Assembly (NCBI GenBank): GCA_964482085.1 | Contig: CAYZVS010000013.1 | Coordinates: 1 to 24,033 of the forward strand | Source of the DNA: CAIXDN01 sp964482085 | GTDB lineage: Bacteria; Patescibacteriota; Patescibacteriia; 2-12-FULL-60-25 | DNA length: 24,033 bases | Reading direction: 5' to 3' | Shown here: positions 1 to 7,732 of the stretch, piece after piece | Layout: each line of letters starts with the position of its first letter | How positions within the stretch are numbered: the stretch's first letter is position 1 | Notes under the pieces: model-generated | Seen by the model: only the letters and a program-made list of their open reading frames with translations | Told to the model about the DNA's origin: nothing | Databases searched by the model: none | Program-made: the position numbers and the translations under genes

Positions 1-487
1 TAGCTTTTATCCGTTGAGCTTCCGCCGTCCGATTTCGTACGGTCGGATCACTATGTCCTACTTTCGTATCTGCTCGACTTGTTGGTCTTGCAGTTAAGCA
101 AGCTTATCCCATTGCGGAACCAGCGCGATTTCCATCCGCGCCTAGCTTACCTTTGTGAACGCCTCCGTTACCATTTGGGAGGCAACCGCCCCAGTTAAAC
201 TACCCATCAGCTACTGTTTCACAATCCGGGTATACGGATCATGATAAGAATATCGATAGTCCAAGGGTGGTGTCTCATCGTCGCCCGAAGGCTCCCACCT
301 ACACTGAACATGAAAGATCGATACCCAATAGCAAATTGTAGTAAAGCTTCACGGGGTCTTTTCGTCTGACTGCGCGTACAGGGCATCTTCACCCCACTTG
401 CAATTTCGCCGAGTACCAGGTTGAGACAGTCGCTCTCTCGTTATGCCATTCGTGCGGGACGGAACTCACCCGTCAAGGAATTTCGCT

Positions 488-754
488 CAGTTGTTACTCG
501 TCTTGCGACGGGTGCGAACATTTCTGTCGCACTCTGTATGTCACCATACAGGTCGGACTATATCTTCTCTGTCCTTGTGACAGAGTCTTGGCGTGTAGTC
601 TCTACGGCTCCCCCAACCAAGTGTTGAGGTTGCCTCGGTATTGTCCGCGTTTGCGGGTGTTCACCGATATAGCCAGATTTTCACATCTACATCTCCCGTG
701 GCAACGGAAGTTCGATTGGAGGGCTTTCACCTCACTAAGGCAACGAATTGTTTC
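488..754 (-). other. Group I intron in 23S rRNA (E. coli site 1931), no ORF
   Basis: Exon bases CCTAAGGT (ending 755) and AGCGAAATTCC (starting 487) are contiguous in other bacteria, and 267 nt separate them here. The 5' exon ends in U and the intron ends in G, as group I splicing requires. The exon CUAAGGU pairs fully with GCCUUAG a few bases into the intron, with a U-G wobble at the splice site (P1). The core is recognisable: GAGACUACACG, then GAAGAUAUAGUCC near the 3' side, can form the two strands of P7. The intron is too short for a homing endonuclease, so it should be a minimal ribozyme. Known CPR 23S genes often carry introns, and 1931 is a recurrent insertion site in bacteria. Exact borders follow from the exon match and the U/G rule. 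Confidence 0.92.
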
Positions 755-1591
755 ACCTTAGGACGATTATAGTTATCGCCGGCGTTCATCAGCGCTTCGG
801 CTCAAGGCTGCCGATCTTGCGATCATGACCTCTCCCCTTAACGTTCTGACACTGGCCAGGCATCACTTCCTATACGTCACCTTGCGGTTTAGCAGGAAGC
901 TGTGTTTTTGGTAAACAGTCGGAAAGCGTCTTTAGCTGCGGCCAGCTTGCGCTGGCAGGCCTTATCCCTAGGTTACGGCCGTTGTATTGCCGAGTTCCTA
1001 AACCTGGTTTCTCTCGTACACCTTGGCACACTTATGCCCACTCACCTGTGTCGGTTTCCGGTACGGTTTCCACAATATTAGCCCTAGAAGCTTTTCTCGG
1101 CACCCCAGTCCCGACCCTTGCCTATCTTTCGATAGGCTTACGATCACCCCGAGGCTTATGACTGGCGGATTTGCCTACCAGTCACCCCTGAGTGCCCGAA
1201 GATTCATTCCGGGAATCTCGGTCAGTTGAAGGATGCGTCCCTCCATCGGAATATTGCGGAAGTGCAGGAATATTAACCTGCTGTCCATCGACTACGCCTT
1301 TCGGCCTCGCCTTAGGACCGACTAACCCAGGGACGATTTGCGTTGCCCTGGAAACCTTGAGTTTACGGTGGACGGGGTTTTCACCCGTCTTTTTGCTACT
1401 TATGCCGACATTCTCTCTTCCGAACGCTCCACGGTGCCTCACGGCTTCCGCTTCGGCGCAGATCGGAATGCTCCCTTACCAATATGATGATCCGAAGATC
1501 ATCGATAGTCCGCGACTTCGGTATTGTACTTGAGCCCCGATAAGTTTTCGGCGCCGAACAACTTGACCAGTGAGCTGTTACGCTTTCTTTA

Positions 1592-1629
<38 letters not shown>

Positions 1630-2440
1630 AGTCGTCCGACCACCTTTCACACTGAGTACAAATTTAGGGACCTTAGTCTGCGGTCAGGGCTGTTTCCCTC
1701 TTGTCCTGTGGAGCTTAGCCCCCACGGACTGACTGCTGGGAACACTTAACGGCATTCGGAGTTTGGTTGGAAACTGTAAGCTTGCGCCCCAGGTCCCATT
1801 CAGTGCTCTACCTCCGTTAAGCTATTAATCAGCGCTAGACCAAAATCTATTTCAGGGAGAACCAGCTATCACCCAGCTCGATTGGAATTTCACCCCTAGC
1901 CACAGTTCATCTCCGAGTGTTGCACGGCTCGTGAGTTCGGACCTCCACTTCGATTTCTCGAAGCTTCATCCTGACCATGGCTAGCTCGCCGGGTTTCGGG
2001 TCATGCATACGCCACCAACGCCCTATTCAGGCTCGCTTTCACTGCGGCTTCGTCCCCGCAGGGACTTAACCAAGCGACGTACGGCATACTCGTCGGCTCA
2101 TTCTTCAATAGGAACGGTGTGACGGACTTGCGCCCGCTCCACCTCCTTGTAAGCATACGGTTTCAGATACTATTTCATCGCCCTCCCGGGCTGCTTTTCA
2201 ACGTTCCATCACTGTACTGGTTCACTATCGGTCAGGAAGAGTATTTAGTCTTGGCACATCGTCGTGCCTGCTTCCGACTAGGTTTCTCGGGCCTCGTCGT
2301 ACTTTGGATCTGGACCGGATGTGCTGATGAATTTCATTTACCGGACTATCACCGTCTTTGGTTCCACTTTCCAGTGGATTCAATTATTCATCAGTACTAC
2401 CCGTGTATCTCGTGGGAGAATACGTGTCCGTCCCGCAACC

Positions 2441-2522
2441 CTCTCATATCGATGACCCACGTCCGCCACCCTGCCCGCGGCACTACTTGCGTAATACTCG
2501 GTGCAAAATTTGAATATGAAAG
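2441..2522 (-). other. Enlarged helix in 23S domain I
   Basis: In rRNA sense CUUUCAUAUU (2522-2513) pairs along all ten positions, with wobbles, with GAUAUGAGAG (2450-2441). The enclosed bases can form two further short stems (GCAC/GUGC and CCGC/GCGG). B. subtilis has roughly 34 nt in the corresponding stretch near E. coli position 270, against about 97 here. The pairing suggests an expansion segment built into a helix rather than a second intron. Excision as an intervening sequence cannot be excluded from sequence alone. Confidence 0.55.
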
Positions 2523-2801
2523 TTTGGACTGTTCCCATTTCGCTCGCCACTACTTAGGGAATCCTTTATTTAGTTTCTTTTCCTCTGGGTATTGAGATGT
2601 TTCACTTCCCCAGGTGCCCTTCTGCCACCTATGTATTCAGTGGTTCAGATCATCATGCTTCACATGACGGGGTTTCCCCATTCAGAGATCTCCGGATCAA
2701 AGGTTGCTTGCCACCTCCCCGAAGCTTATCGCAGGCTGCTACGTCTTTCGTCGGCTCTTCACTGCCAAGTCATCCACCGTATGCCCTTATGTGCTTCAAC
2801 C

Positions 2802-3213
2802 ATCCGGATGTCCAAACGTTTTGGGTCCCGTAATGGCTTCGCAACTATGCTTAATTTACTCTATGCATTGCTTGCAAGTGTTGTTTCTATGCCTTGCACG
2901 TATCACGTTTGAATCGTTATACGTACCTATCTCGTGTTGTTAAAAGGCATATCCGCGTCCTCCGCCAAAGCGGGGCGACACGGACAGGAATGGGACCCAA
3001 TCACTGATGGGATACCGTTCCTGTCCGACTCGAGCGAAAGTAGATAGAACGAAAGCGAGCTTGACCATGGGCCAAGCTCGCGAAACCTGGAGAGGTTCCT
3101 AAGAAGCTTTGGCCGTAACGCGAATTGAGTTCGCATAGGTTGAGTAGCTCGTGAGAAATCTCCAGAGGTCCCCGTAATCTTCCGTAATTCTGGGGGACAT
3201 GGCTTTTTGAAGT
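2802..3213 (-). other. Leader of the solitary 23S gene, structured, no gene seen
   Basis: About 410 bases between the predicted transcription start (near 3213) and the 23S 5' end hold no credible CDS, 16S end or tRNA. Three hairpins are visible: 2981-2990 with 3018-3027 (10 bp), 3055-3063 with 3073-3081 (9 bp) and 3168-3173 with 3193-3198 (6 bp). One of the flanks of the 23S may pair with sequence 3' of the gene as a processing stem, but that side is outside the window. No match to RNase P RNA, tmRNA or SRP RNA signatures was found. Confidence 0.6.
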
Positions 3214-3219
3214 GCCGCT

Positions 3220-3248
3220 ACTTTATAGAAACCAATAACCCTTGTCAA
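3220..3248 (-). promoter_or_regulatory. Promoter of the 23S rRNA gene
   Basis: On the reverse strand a perfect TTGACA (3248-3243) is followed after 17 bp by TAAAGT (3225-3220). The -35 box sits inside the palindrome CTTGTCAAG, which also supplies TTGTCA to the opposite strand. The predicted start is near 3213. This is the only strong promoter upstream of the 23S gene in the window. Confidence 0.7.
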
Positions 3249-3270
3249 GGGCTTTGATTCAGCGGAAAAT
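3242..3270 (+). promoter_or_regulatory. Probable rlmH promoter, overlapping the rRNA promoter
   Basis: TTGTCA (3242-3247), 17 bp, GAAAAT (3265-3270). The -10 is weak, but the spacing equals that of the other promoters here. It would start transcription at or within a base or two of the rlmH ATG (3278), giving a leaderless or near-leaderless mRNA. Its -35 shares seven bases with the -35 of the 23S promoter on the other strand. Confidence 0.45.
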
Positions 3271-3277
3271 AAGCATT

Positions 3278-3751
3278 ATGAAAAGCTTCCACATCCGTGC
3301 TGTCGGCTCCCCCACAGAAGCTTGGCAAACCGATGCCATCTCCATGTATCTCGAGCGTCTAAGGCCCTTTGCCAAGGTCGATATCATTGAAATAGATGAA
3401 GGGCACCAAGGTTCTGCCAAGCCAGACCTCAACAAAACACGTCAACATGAAGCCGAGTCACTTTCCAAAGGACAAACCAGGGGTTCATTCATTGTCGCCC
3501 TCGATGAAACCGGAACCAATCTTGATTCACCGAGCTTTGCTCGCAAAATTGAAACCTGGGCAGAGTCCGGAAAACCGATTACGTTTTTAGTGGGCGGATC
3601 ATGGGGTCTTGATCCAGCGCTTCGCACTCAAGCAAACGCGGTCATCTCATTTGGTAAACAAACACTCCCCCACAACCTTGCACGTATCGTTTTATTAGAG
3701 CAGCTGTATCGCGCAGAAGCGATTCTCCGCGGAAAGGAGTATCATAAATAA
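3278..3751 (+). CDS. rlmH: 23S rRNA pseudouridine-1915 N3-methyltransferase RlmH
   Basis: This is a SPOUT-class methyltransferase that, in characterised homologues, uses SAM to methylate pseudouridine 1915 in helix 69 of 23S rRNA on assembled ribosomes. The 157-residue product matches the usual 155-160. The C-terminal trefoil knot is intact: ITFLVGGSWGLDP (residues 101-113) as SAM-loop glycines, TLPHNLAR (129-136) and the family signature EQLYRAEAILRGKEYHK at the very end. The start is the ATG at 3278; an in-frame TTG at 3242 would place its codons on the promoter and has no support. No Shine-Dalgarno is visible. It is divergent from its own substrate gene, the 23S rRNA, with overlapping -35 boxes. 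A PP2C gene follows after 4 bp, so the two are probably co-transcribed. Confidence 0.95.
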   Translation: MKSFHIRAVGSPTEAWQTDAISMYLERLRPFAKVDIIEIDEGHQGSAKPDLNKTRQHEAESLSKGQTRGSFIVALDETGTNLDSPSFARKIETWAESGKPITFLVGGSWGLDPALRTQANAVISFGKQTLPHNLARIVLLEQLYRAEAILRGKEYHK

Positions 3752-3755
3752 TAAT

Positions 3756-5102
3756 ATGCCCATAAAAGAACAAGCCCCGCTTCAAAAAGCGAGCGATCAA
3801 GAAATCAACGACTTACTGGAACGCTTCCAGCCTGTTGAAGATCCTGATGATTTACCAGGAGAAATAACACGCGTAAAAAAAGTACCGGGATTAGAAAAAC
3901 TCCGCGATGAACCCGTTCAAGAACTTTCCGAAAGCGATCTAGAAGAAGTGGAGGATGAATTTGAGTTATCCGAGGACGATCTGGAAGAAATGCCTAAAGC
4001 AAAAAATGGCACATTGCGACGCGCAGAATATCGCGTAGTCGAATCTCGGGAAAAAGGCAGTGATCTAAAATATGGTCTAGCAAAAGAAGCCTCACCTGAA
4101 CACCCAGATCGTAATGAAGATGCGGCGTTTTATAGCGCCAAACGCGGAATCCAAATGGTCGCAGACGGAATGGGTGGCGTCCCAGCCGGTGACTATGCGA
4201 GCGCAAAAGCCGCAGAACAACTGACACGTGTTGGTTTGGAAAAAGCGGATCCAGAAGTGCGCAAAACCCTGGAAGCAAATCGCGAGGAAGTACTGGATCA
4301 AAAAGATGTAGAGAAAGCCGTAGATGCCATCATCCGACAAATGAATGATGAGATCGTCTCCTTTAATGCAACCAGCCCCGTGGTTCATGAAAAAGCAAAA
4401 GAATATTTTGAAAAAGAGATGGGTAGCTACGACTCAGAAGATGCTCGACAAAAAAAAGTCATGGACAGCCTCCTGAAGTCCATCGGCTGTACAATCTCCA
4501 TGTCCAAGATCTGGCGTGATGAAAAAGGCAAAGACAATCTCACGATCGGCAACGTTGGTGATAGTCGTACCTACATTCTCCGCAAAGGAAATCTAGAAAA
4601 AATCTCACGCGACGACTCACATGTCCAAATCCTCATCGATGAAGGTTTGATCAAGAACGATGAAGACGTGCTCCAGCAAATAGATAAAAGCACGATCATC
4701 GCCATGGCGGACAAACATCCTGAACTCCGCTCATTGGTTCCAAAATTAGTTCAACAAGCGGACCGCTATGTCACGATAGATTCCATACGTAATCGCATCA
4801 CTCAAGCCGTAGGTGTCGCAGATATGATGAAAGCTCAATATGGAATCGACTTCAAACCATTTGTAAAAACGATAGAATTGGAAGACGGTGACCTGATACT
4901 AACGGCAACCGATGGCATAGCAGATAATCTCACGGACTCGGAAATCCAAGCGATTCTTCTCCTTAATAGCGATAACCCACTGAAGGCCGCGCAAGAATTG
5001 CAACAGACAGCAACGGAACGATCCATAAAAGGTAAGAAAGGAAATCCAAGAGCTAAACTAGACGATGTAACCGCCCTCACCACCCTGTACAAAAAAACAT
5101 AA
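3756..5102 (+). CDS. PP2C-family Ser/Thr protein phosphatase with acidic N-terminal extension (copy A)
   Basis: PP2C (PPM) enzymes are Mn/Mg-dependent phosphatases that remove phosphate from Ser/Thr. All signature motifs are present: RNED (119-122), DGMGG (137-141), GDSR (268-271), TDG (385-387) and DDVT (436-439), so the metal-binding aspartates are conserved and the enzyme should be active. At 448 residues it is far longer than the usual ~240. The excess is an acidic N-terminal stretch (about 1-85), an insert of about 80 residues after DGMGG (charged, helical) and another of about 80 residues between GDSR and TDG. There is no signal peptide or TM helix, so it is cytoplasmic. It starts 4 bp after rlmH, with GGAAAGGAG inside the rlmH end as a distant possible RBS. 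A paralogue lies at 5614. No partner kinase is in the window, so the substrate is unknown. Confidence 0.9.
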   Translation: MPIKEQAPLQKASDQEINDLLERFQPVEDPDDLPGEITRVKKVPGLEKLRDEPVQELSESDLEEVEDEFELSEDDLEEMPKAKNGTLRRAEYRVVESREKGSDLKYGLAKEASPEHPDRNEDAAFYSAKRGIQMVADGMGGVPAGDYASAKAAEQLTRVGLEKADPEVRKTLEANREEVLDQKDVEKAVDAIIRQMNDEIVSFNATSPVVHEKAKEYFEKEMGSYDSEDARQKKVMDSLLKSIGCTISMSKIWRDEKGKDNLTIGNVGDSRTYILRKGNLEKISRDDSHVQILIDEGLIKNDEDVLQQIDKSTIIAMADKHPELRSLVPKLVQQADRYVTIDSIRNRITQAVGVADMMKAQYGIDFKPFVKTIELEDGDLILTATDGIADNLTDSEIQAILLLNSDNPLKAAQELQQTATERSIKGKKGNPRAKLDDVTALTTLYKKT

Positions 5103-5110
5103 GAAATCAA

Positions 5111-5142
5111 AAACGCCCAGACCAAGAAAGGTCTGGGCGTTT
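5111..5142. terminator. Bidirectional terminator between PP2C-A and small protein A
   Basis: A 13-bp perfect stem (AAACGCCCAGACC with its complement) and 6-base loop, with A-tract on the left and T-tract on the right, so it can stop transcription from both convergent genes. Confidence 0.88.
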
Positions 5143-5147
5143 AGTAT

Positions 5148-5522
5148 TCAACGTGCAGCAAAGCGCTTGGGCGAGCTGCCGTTTAGAAGGCGACGCTCAT
5201 GGCCCGCGACGATGAAAATAATCTCACCGACGGACACAAAATCGTGTGAGAAATCGATAGGCCGAAACGCCGGTGGACACACGATGTGTGCGCACATCAC
5301 GGAAGCCTCGACGTCGATCCACGAGAGCTCGACCTTGGTGCGCTGGCCACCAACCTCATCGAGGATCTCGACAGTCAGTTCCTGAAACCAAGTCGGCGGA
5401 ATCTCGGTGCCACGCTCGATGAAGAGCACAAGGGCATCGTCCACGGCGCGATAGCGGAAGCGGGCATTGCTCAATGCTTCGAGGAATAGCTGATGGGAAC
5501 GAGCAAAGATACGTGTCGTCAT
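5148..5522 (-). CDS. Uncharacterised small cytoplasmic protein A (paralogue of 6819-7238)
   Basis: I do not recognise the family. The product is 124 residues, without signal peptide or TM helix. The start is the ATG at 5522, preceded at 8 bp by AGGAGAGG; an in-frame ATG 13 codons upstream (5561) lies between the promoter boxes and is rejected. It aligns over most of its length with the protein encoded at 6819-7238. Shared features are a helical N-terminus (FxxxHxxxL), 'PPTW' followed by alternating hydrophobics, 'W-D-E' (SWIDVE here, VWTDTE there) and a C-terminal strand VGEIIFIVAG matching IGDVILFAAQ. The gene faces PP2C-A across a shared terminator. Promoter TTGACA (5571-5566), 17 bp, TAAGAC. 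A link to the phosphatase is inferred only from the repeated gene order. Confidence 0.82.
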   Translation of the reverse strand: MTTRIFARSHQLFLEALSNARFRYRAVDDALVLFIERGTEIPPTWFQELTVEILDEVGGQRTKVELSWIDVEASVMCAHIVCPPAFRPIDFSHDFVSVGEIIFIVAGHERRLLNGSSPKRFAAR

Positions 5523-5542
5523 TCGACTCACCTCTCCTAAGA

Positions 5543-5571
5543 GTCTTACATTAAAATACATCTTTTGTCAA
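5543..5571 (-). promoter_or_regulatory. Promoter of small protein A
   Basis: TTGACA (5571-5566) and TAAGAC (5548-5543) with a 17-bp spacer on the reverse strand. The -10 is a weak match. Confidence 0.5.
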
Positions 5572-5599
5572 TGGGCGAGCACCGTCTCCAAACTAGGAG

Positions 5600-5605
5600 T
5601 ATAAT
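5600..5605 (+). promoter_or_regulatory. -10 box just ahead of PP2C-B
   Basis: A consensus TATAAT whose first base is 14 bp from the ATG at 5614. The expected +1 falls within about two bases of the start codon, so the mRNA would be almost leaderless. No good -35 is seen 16-18 bp upstream. Confidence 0.45.
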
Positions 5606-5613
5606 GCAATCAG

Positions 5614-6771
5614 ATGCCCAGCGATTTTGAAAAATGGCTCTCCACTCCCCCATCGGGAGAACCCAAAAAAGAACTCCGTAAAGCGGAGTTTCGTTTGATT
5701 GAATCGGAGGAAAATGAAACGCGATTGCGTATCGGTATTGCAACAGAAGCATCTCCGACACACGCCAATGGCAATGAAGATAGCTATTACGTCTCGGAAG
5801 AGCGTGGGATTGATTTTGTGTCAGACGGGATTGGTGGCGGTTTAGCGGGCAATCTCGCAAGCGCCAAAGCCGCTCAAGAACTCACGCTCGAAAGACTTTC
5901 AACTCGTGACATAATGACGCGCTTAGTCATGGAAGCTGGCCGCGAGGAACCACTAGCTTCATCAGAAGACGTAGAACACGCGCTCAAGCAAACCTTGGTA
6001 AACATGCAGTCAGCGATACGTGAGCTTCAGATGGATCCAGAAATCATCTCCATGGCCGTCAAACAGGCGGAGAAACAGTATAAGCGTCGATTCAATCCGT
6101 CAGATCCGATGGATCGCCATCTTGTTTTAGACATCGCAAAATCGATGGGTTGCACAGCTTCCCTCTCCAAAATCTGGCGTGATTCAGAAGGCAAAGATTT
6201 TCAAACAATCGCTCACATTGGCGACAGTCGCATTTATCGACTGCGAAAAAGCCGGCTGGAACGCCTGACTCCCGATCACTCACTCGCACAAGCAATCGTC
6301 GATCTCCGTATCCCGGATATCAACGGAAATCCGATTGAAGACGATCAAGACATTACCCGCGTCTTCTCACTACAAGAATTAGAAAAGCACTCAAAAGACC
6401 GTGAGGATATTAAGTCGATCATTCGTCTGATGAAGCAAAAAAAGGTGGCCACTCTTACACTCGACGACATCCGTCATTACATCCTCCAATCGATCGGATC
6501 CGATACCAATCCCATCCCTTTTGTCCGTACCGATGAACTGGAAGATGGCGATACGCAACTCGAATGCTCCGACGGTCTCTCCGACGTTCTTACCGATCAG
6601 GAAATGCAGGCAATCCTGCTCCGTTACCATGATGATCCACTTAAAGCGGCTCAAGAGCTTGAGCAAGCGGCAGCCAATCGCTCGCAAACAAATCATCTCC
6701 GCGCAAAACCAGACGACATCACCGTGATCGTCCGTAACTACTCACGCAAAAAACAGGAAATCAAAACATAA
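5614..6771 (+). CDS. PP2C-family Ser/Thr protein phosphatase (copy B)
   Basis: This 385-residue paralogue of the product of 3756-5102 aligns from RKAEFRLIES (22-31) to the C-terminus. Motifs: NED (54-56), DGIGG (71-75, Ile replacing the usual Met), GDSR (203-206), SDG (319-321, Ser replacing Thr) and DDIT (367-370). The metal-ligand aspartates are kept. It lacks the ~70-residue acidic N-terminus of copy A but has the same two long inserts, so these belong to this subfamily. Shared strings outside the motifs (EASP, SKIWRD, NPLKAAQEL/DPLKAAQEL) show a duplication rather than two independent PP2Cs. The start is the ATG at 5614; the ATG at 5604 is out of frame and soon stops. A GGAG at 5596-5599 lies 14 bp away, too far for a normal RBS. 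It is divergent from small protein A and convergent with small protein B. Confidence 0.9.
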   Translation: MPSDFEKWLSTPPSGEPKKELRKAEFRLIESEENETRLRIGIATEASPTHANGNEDSYYVSEERGIDFVSDGIGGGLAGNLASAKAAQELTLERLSTRDIMTRLVMEAGREEPLASSEDVEHALKQTLVNMQSAIRELQMDPEIISMAVKQAEKQYKRRFNPSDPMDRHLVLDIAKSMGCTASLSKIWRDSEGKDFQTIAHIGDSRIYRLRKSRLERLTPDHSLAQAIVDLRIPDINGNPIEDDQDITRVFSLQELEKHSKDREDIKSIIRLMKQKKVATLTLDDIRHYILQSIGSDTNPIPFVRTDELEDGDTQLECSDGLSDVLTDQEMQAILLRYHDDPLKAAQELEQAAANRSQTNHLRAKPDDITVIVRNYSRKKQEIKT

Positions 6772-6782
6772 AAAAAACAAAT

Positions 6783-6813
6783 CGCCCCCGCTAGCCAGTT
6801 GGCTACGGGGGCG
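6783..6813. terminator. Bidirectional terminator between PP2C-B and small protein B
   Basis: CGCCCCCG pairs with CGGGGGCG, extended by TAGCCA/TGGCTA with one bulged C. It is flanked by an A-run on the left and TTTCTTT on the right. Confidence 0.82.
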
Positions 6814-6818
6814 TTTCT

Positions 6819-7238
6819 TTAGTAGCGATCGATCAAGCGCCGATGCACTTTCCGACTAGCTTCATTATAAAGTGGGTGCTCATAGGTGTCCTGAGCGGCA
6901 AACAAGATTACGTCGCCGATCGGAAGAATACTTTCTCCCAAATCGCGCAGGTCCCGGTCGGGCAAAAGCTGTTCCGGCCGCGTACAGGTCGCCACCAATA
7001 GCGTCCCTTCCGTGTCCGTCCACACGAGATCCTTGGCCCGCTCTTGCATGGCAAAGGTGTCATGAAACAGGTCGATGTTGAGTGACCGGATCCAAGTCGG
7101 CGGAAGCCTGACCTGTGTCCGAAGCATGATGCGCAAGCGGTTCCGCTTCTTGTTGAAGTTGACCCACGCAAGATCGATACTGTTGAGGTATTCGCGATGT
7201 CGATCGCGGAAGACATCGAGCACGTTGCTATCTGCCAT
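6819..7238 (-). CDS. Uncharacterised small cytoplasmic protein B (paralogue of 5148-5522)
   Basis: A 139-residue protein of a family I do not recognise, related to the one at 5148-5522: PPTW, the W-D-E motif (VWTDTE), and the hydrophobic strand LPIGDVILFAAQ before a basic C-terminus. It has an internal insertion relative to A (around HDTFAMQERAKD) and is richer in Arg. No signal peptide, TM helix or cysteine cluster. The start is the ATG at 7238 (AGGTG ahead); an in-frame ATG at 7277 overlaps the region just downstream of the -35 and includes the -10, so it is rejected. The discarded upstream frames of A and B both read as MY-NVR--, and both carry TTAATGT, so the duplication included the 5' region. 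It faces PP2C-B. Confidence 0.82.
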   Translation of the reverse strand: MADSNVLDVFRDRHREYLNSIDLAWVNFNKKRNRLRIMLRTQVRLPPTWIRSLNIDLFHDTFAMQERAKDLVWTDTEGTLLVATCTRPEQLLPDRDLRDLGESILPIGDVILFAAQDTYEHPLYNEASRKVHRRLIDRY

Positions 7239-7268
7239 ATGACACCTATCGAGTGAACGAACATTAAG

Positions 7269-7297
7269 TAGATACACGATTTTTTCCTTTCTGTCAA
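7269..7297 (-). promoter_or_regulatory. Promoter of small protein B
   Basis: TTGACA (7297-7292), 17 bp, TATCTA (7274-7269): a good sigma-70-type promoter on the reverse strand. Confidence 0.7.
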
Positions 7298-7313
7298 CGG
7301 TCTACGGTCTGTA

Positions 7314-7322
7314 TGCTATACT
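7314..7322 (+). promoter_or_regulatory. Extended -10 promoter of the one-pass membrane protein
   Basis: TGCTATACT is an extended -10 (TGnTATACT). It is divergent from the small protein B promoter and close to it. The predicted leader is about 33 nt and no Shine-Dalgarno is visible. Confidence 0.5.
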
Positions 7323-7361
7323 CATAGACATCAACATACATCGATCTTTTGTTATTTTCCT

Positions 7362-7673
7362 ATGCCATCTGCAACACCAAAAAAATCCTCATCAAAAGCG
7401 ATGAAGCCAACCCCAGTAAAAATGCGCGTAAACCGTGATGGTCACGGCGCCCATTGGCACGCCGTTCTCTGGATCGCAGCCATTGCAATCGTCTTCTCAA
7501 CCTCGACCATCACCCTCTCCGCCATGGCCCAAGGCACAAGCCAGGGCTACAGCAAAAACTCGGAAGGTGTCCTTCGCGCCATCTCTGATCTCCGTAAAGA
7601 CGTAAGAGAAATCGGTGGACGCGTCATGCGCATCGAGAATACCTTGAACGATTCAGCAAGCACAGCAGAATAA
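7362..7673 (+). CDS. Small one-pass membrane protein, unknown function
   Basis: A 103-residue protein. A basic, Lys/Ser-rich N-terminus (1-30) is followed by one hydrophobic segment (about 33-55, HAVLWIAAIAIVFSTSTITL) and a charged, heptad-like C-terminal helix (about 67-96). The basic N-terminus suggests N-in, with the helical tail outside; this is a prediction. An alternative start is Met14, which keeps the membrane segment. No domain is recognised. It sits after the PP2C modules and forms a third convergent pair with the acidic-tailed protein at 7733-8152, across a strong terminator. Confidence 0.75.
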   Translation: MPSATPKKSSSKAMKPTPVKMRVNRDGHGAHWHAVLWIAAIAIVFSTSTITLSAMAQGTSQGYSKNSEGVLRAISDLRKDVREIGGRVMRIENTLNDSASTAE

Positions 7674-7681
7674 AAACGAAT

Positions 7682-7707
7682 GAAGCCCCCGAGAAATCGG
7701 GGGCTTC
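7682..7707. terminator. Bidirectional terminator
   Basis: An 11-bp perfect stem GAAGCCCCCGA with GAAA loop, followed by TTCTT. It lies between the convergent genes 7362-7673 and 7733-8152. Confidence 0.88.
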
Positions 7708-7732
7708 TTCTTATCGGGCAGTCGCCCGTAAT

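Noticed and set aside
2802..3240. Possible 16S end, tRNA, RNase P RNA, tmRNA or SRP RNA
   Set aside because: No anti-Shine-Dalgarno end, GGTTCGA arm or other conserved core of these RNAs was seen on either strand.
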